In this document: piece after piece, positions 61,092 through 64,000 of the stretch
How the letters are laid out: each line of letters starts with the position of its first letter
Numbering within the stretch: position 1 is the first letter of the stretch
Assembly (NCBI GenBank): GCA_033763835.1
Contig: JANRJS010000037.1
Location: 62,001-126,000, forward strand
From: JAPKYZ01 sp033763835
Lineage (GTDB): Bacteria; Acidobacteriota; Terriglobia; Bryobacterales; Bryobacteraceae
Direction: 5' to 3'
DNA length: 64,000 bases
Translations under genes and position numbers: made by a program
Notes under the pieces: generated by a model
Database searches by the model: none
The model's input: only the letters and a program-made list of their open reading frames with translations
Told to the model about the DNA's origin: nothing

Positions 61092-61120
61092 CCCCGGAGA
61101 TTTTCGGTCGCGAGGGAACC

Positions 61121-64000
61121 ATGTCGAATTTCCGATTGCCGGTTTTAGCTGCGCTCGGCGCGGCGAGCGTTTGGGGCCAAGGCGAGCGGGCCACCGTAAC
61201 GGGATCCGTGACGGACTCCTCGGCGGCCATTATCGTCGGCGCAAAGGTCACGTTGTCGAATACCGCCACCAATGTCGTCACCCGCACTACGACGAATGCG
61301 GCGGGACTTTACTACGTGACCTCGCTCAATCCCGGCCGTTACGAGCTACGTGTTGAGCAAACCGGATTCCGGCCCGCCGTGGTGAGCGACATTCAATTGG
61401 GCGCGGGATCGACGGCCACCTTCGATCTGTCGCTGGAAGTCGGCACGGTCGCCGAAGCGATCGAAGTGAAAGCCTCGGCCGTCCTGCTCGAATCGCAAAC
61501 CACGGCGCTCGGCAAGGTGATGCAAAGCTCGACGATCAACAGCATGCCGTTGATCGGACGTAACGTTCTGCAGTTGGTCTCGCTACTGCCCGGCGTCACG
61601 CCTGTGGGCGGCGACACCAATGGCGACGCCACCAATGCGAAGATGAGCGGCGGCCTCGCGCGCGATAACGGAATCCTCACCGACGGCGGCGAGAGCCGCG
61701 CCACCGTGAATTCCAAGAGCGCGTTCACTGTGCCCATGGAATCCGTATCCGAGTATCGCGTCGATACCGCCACTTACTCGGCGGAGTTCGGACGCGCGGC
61801 CGGCGGGGTGGTGAACGTTGTGACTAAGTCGGGCACTAATACGTTTCACGGCTCGCTCTACGAGTACTTTCGCAACGACGTATTGAACGCCAATAGCTGG
61901 ACGAACAATCGGGCCAACGTCAACCGCGGCGTGCTGCGCCGCAACGAATACGGCGGTTCGCTCGGCGGACCGGTGATTCGCAATCGCACGTTTTTCTTCG
62001 GTAACTACGAACGGCTCAACCAGCGCAGCCCGATTCAATCGTTGAATCATGTGCCGTCGCCTCTCCAGCGCGCGGGCGACTTCAGCCAGACGCTCGATCC
62101 CTCCTCGCGCACCGTGATTGTTTACGACCCCGCCACCACCGGCCCCGACCCCACGAACCCTTCGCGGATCGTGCGCTCGCCGTTCCCCGGCAACCGCGTC
62201 CCCGCAAATCGGATCAACGCCGTTTCGCGCAATGTCCTGCCCTACTGGCCCGCGGCGAATCGTCCCGGCGAGGGTCCGGCCCAGTTCAATAATTTCTTCA
62301 CCACGGCCAGCCGCGCCACGGATAACGACTTGTTCATCGCCCGGATCGATCACACGTTGAACGACCGCCATCGTCTCTTTGGACGCTACAACGGGCGCAA
62401 AAGTACATCGTTCACAAACGGTCTCGACGACTCTTTGATTGCGCTAGTGCCGCAAACGATCGGCTCCACACCGGCTCACAGCGCTCTCATCAGCGCCACG
62501 TCCACCTTCACGCCGTCGCTGCTCGGCGAACTCCGGCTGAGCTACACGCGCATCCAAAATTTGTCCGAGTTCGACGGCAAAGGTTTCGATGTCGCTTCTC
62601 TCGGTTTTCCGGATTCTGTAAATCGCGCCATTGGCTACAACACGTTTCCGAACATTAGCGTTTCTCAGTACACCGTCGGCACGGGATTGTCGGTCACTAG
62701 CGGCAGTTCCGCCGAATTCAGCGGTCTCAATGGCGCTAATAAAAGTCAAACTCCACAGGACACCTGGCACGTGCAATATCACATGACTTACTTGCGCAAT
62801 CGCCAGAAGTTCAAGTTCGGCGTCGAAGGCCAATTACTCCGCCTGAATACCTTCACGACAAACAGCCCGGCGGGCGCATACTTCTTCGACCGCCTTTATA
62901 CGCAAGGTCCCGACCCGAACACCCGAAGCTCCACCGGCGGCCATGGCTTCGCGAGTTTCTTGCTCGGCGTACCCGTGTCGAACCGCTTGAGTTTCGATCC
63001 GTCGCTCGCTCTCTATCGCCGCTATTTCGCCGTGTACTTCCAGGACGATATCCAGATCACTAAAAATCTCACCGCGAATATCGGCCTGCGCTACGAATAC
63101 ACGCAACCTTGGGCCGAAAAATGGGGGCGTGTCGGTTACTTCGATTTCGACGGAATCGAGCCTACCACCGGACTCAAAGGCACCTACCGGCGGCTGAAAC
63201 CGGGCGAGTTCCAGACCGATCCGCAACGGACAAACTTCGGCCCGCGCGTCGGCTTGGCCTATCGTTGGGGCGCGAAAACGGTGCTCCGCGCCAGTGGAGG
63301 TATCTTCTACGCCGCCTCGGACACGCTGAACGCCGGCGTCTCCGATTGGGGCAACGGCGAGTTCACGTTATTCGAAGGCGGCTTAGGCGCGCCCAGTCCT
63401 TACCCCAATACGCCGCCCCCCGGCGGTTCGTGGTCGAATCCTTTCGCCGCCGGTCTGCCCCGCCCCAACGCCGACAGCACGTTCGCGGGCCAGAATCTGC
63501 GCACCTTCAACCGCTACCATCCGTTGCCGAACGTCGCCAATTGGACCTTCAATATTCAGCGCATGATCACGTCCACCATCATGGTGCAGGCGGGTTACGT
63601 AGGGAACAAAATCACCCGAGTCGCGCAGAATCGTTTCTATAACCAAAACGATCCTCTCCTGCTGCCCCTCGGCTCTCAGTTACTGGAAAACGTAGCGAAC
63701 CCCTTCTTCGGCAAGATCACCACCGGCAATCTCAGCTTCTCCACGGTGCAGCGGCGTCAATTGCTGCGCCCCTATCCGCAGTATCTGCAAGTGTTGATCC
63801 CGCGCGACGGTTACGGCGACGCCAATTACCATGGCTTGCAATTACAAGTCGACAAACAGTACAGCCAGGGGTTGAGCTTGTCCGCGTCGTACACCTTCTC
63901 GAAGACCATCGCCAATGTCTTCGAATCGGACGCCACGGAAGCCTTCCCGCACAACGCGCGCTACAACCCGGATTACAGCCGTACCGTCGAACCGAACGAC
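61121..64000 (+). CDS. TonB-dependent receptor-like outer-membrane protein (receptor 3, partial)
   Basis: The frame is open from ATG 61121 to the end of the window, 960 codons, so the C-terminus is missing. The signal peptide (LPVLAALGAASVWGQ) is followed by a carboxypeptidase-regulatory-like domain (ATVTGSVTDSSAAIIVGAKV; GLYYVTSLNPGRYELRVEQT) and a plug-like region (MPLIGRNVLQLVSLLPGVTP; AEFGRAAGGVVNVVTKSGTN), then barrel strands such as RTFFFGNYERLNQRSP and YFAVYFQDDIQITKNLT. Same family as receptors 1 and 2. GAGGGA lies just before the ATG. Confidence 0.9.
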   Translation, partial: MSNFRLPVLAALGAASVWGQGERATVTGSVTDSSAAIIVGAKVTLSNTATNVVTRTTTNAAGLYYVTSLNPGRYELRVEQTGFRPAVVSDIQLGAGSTATFDLSLEVGTVAEAIEVKASAVLLESQTTALGKVMQSSTINSMPLIGRNVLQLVSLLPGVTPVGGDTNGDATNAKMSGGLARDNGILTDGGESRATVNSKSAFTVPMESVSEYRVDTATYSAEFGRAAGGVVNVVTKSGTNTFHGSLYEYFRNDVLNANSWTNNRANVNRGVLRRNEYGGSLGGPVIRNRTFFFGNYERLNQRSPIQSLNHVPSPLQRAGDFSQTLDPSSRTVIVYDPATTGPDPTNPSRIVRSPFPGNRVPANRINAVSRNVLPYWPAANRPGEGPAQFNNFFTTASRATDNDLFIARIDHTLNDRHRLFGRYNGRKSTSFTNGLDDSLIALVPQTIGSTPAHSALISATSTFTPSLLGELRLSYTRIQNLSEFDGKGFDVASLGFPDSVNRAIGYNTFPNISVSQYTVGTGLSVTSGSSAEFSGLNGANKSQTPQDTWHVQYHMTYLRNRQKFKFGVEGQLLRLNTFTTNSPAGAYFFDRLYTQGPDPNTRSSTGGHGFASFLLGVPVSNRLSFDPSLALYRRYFAVYFQDDIQITKNLTANIGLRYEYTQPWAEKWGRVGYFDFDGIEPTTGLKGTYRRLKPGEFQTDPQRTNFGPRVGLAYRWGAKTVLRASGGIFYAASDTLNAGVSDWGNGEFTLFEGGLGAPSPYPNTPPPGGSWSNPFAAGLPRPNADSTFAGQNLRTFNRYHPLPNVANWTFNIQRMITSTIMVQAGYVGNKITRVAQNRFYNQNDPLLLPLGSQLLENVANPFFGKITTGNLSFSTVQRRQLLRPYPQYLQVLIPRDGYGDANYHGLQLQVDKQYSQGLSLSASYTFSKTIANVFESDATEAFPHNARYNPDYSRTVEPND

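Noticed and set aside
61071..61115. CCTCGC/GCGAGG inverted repeat around the receptor 3 ribosome binding site, like the receptor 2 leader
   Set aside because: Only 6 bp, and the left arm lies upstream of the probable -10 box at 61086-61091, so it would not be transcribed.

Overview
The window reads as a GC-rich, gene-dense chromosome segment from an Acidobacteriota bacterium, most likely of the Bryobacter/Solibacter (Terriglobia) type. The main pointers are three very large TonB-receptor-like proteins, each with an N-terminal carboxypeptidase-regulatory-like domain (two complete, one cut by the window end), an ECF sigma factor with a membrane anti-sigma factor, a giant kinase-ATPase-repeat protein, KDO biosynthesis genes showing a Gram-negative envelope, and many small secreted proteins of unknown function. 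The taxonomic call is inferred from gene content only; no rRNA gene is present.

Layout. 1-2509: end of a formimidoyltransferase gene, lipA and an RNase H-fold exonuclease. 2466-4343 (minus): DUF429, pdxH, lolA. 4371-6384: class III aminotransferase, a gap with no convincing gene, and a SnoaL-like protein. 6520-8773: a secreted protein divergent from pckA. 8826-14167: ECF sigma, HEAT-repeat anti-sigma, DUF4097 protein and receptor 1. 14222-24460 (minus): two different, complete succinate dehydrogenase/fumarate reductase gene sets head to tail, followed by a TPR-like protein, an esterase, queG and a DUF2237 gene. 24522-27065 (minus): a SulP transporter lacking STAS and a Tat-exported aminotransferase. 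27190-31454 (minus): receptor 2 with a structured leader, and a secreted HExxH protein. 31554-33662 (minus): DinB-like, winged-helix regulator, DUF4434.

33753-37645 is the conserved translation block rplM-rpsI, rpsB-tsf-pyrH-frr. Between frr and a tRNA-Thr gene lies a four-gene, partly AT-richer island (37657-42563) with a fold-III PLP decarboxylase, a thioester-reductase-like dehydrogenase, a double GNAT protein and a sulfotransferase. It is the best candidate here for an undescribed pathway. 42681-44502 holds tRNA-Thr, a dapA-family gene, tRNA-Ser and an RluA pseudouridine synthase. 44509-48994 is kdsB-pyrG-kdsA followed by a lipoprotein and a small protein. 49073-52943 (minus) has three exported proteins. 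53071-58499 is a FadL-type porin and the 1382-residue kinase. 58477-60984 (minus) is a methyltransferase and an FAD-dependent isoprenoid-type oxidoreductase. 61121 to the end is receptor 3.

The most unusual regulatory signal is upstream of receptor 2: its Shine-Dalgarno sequence sits entirely inside the 3' arm of a perfect 9-bp inverted repeat, preceded by two more hairpins. Functions are assigned by reading motifs and recalling families; no database search was run.
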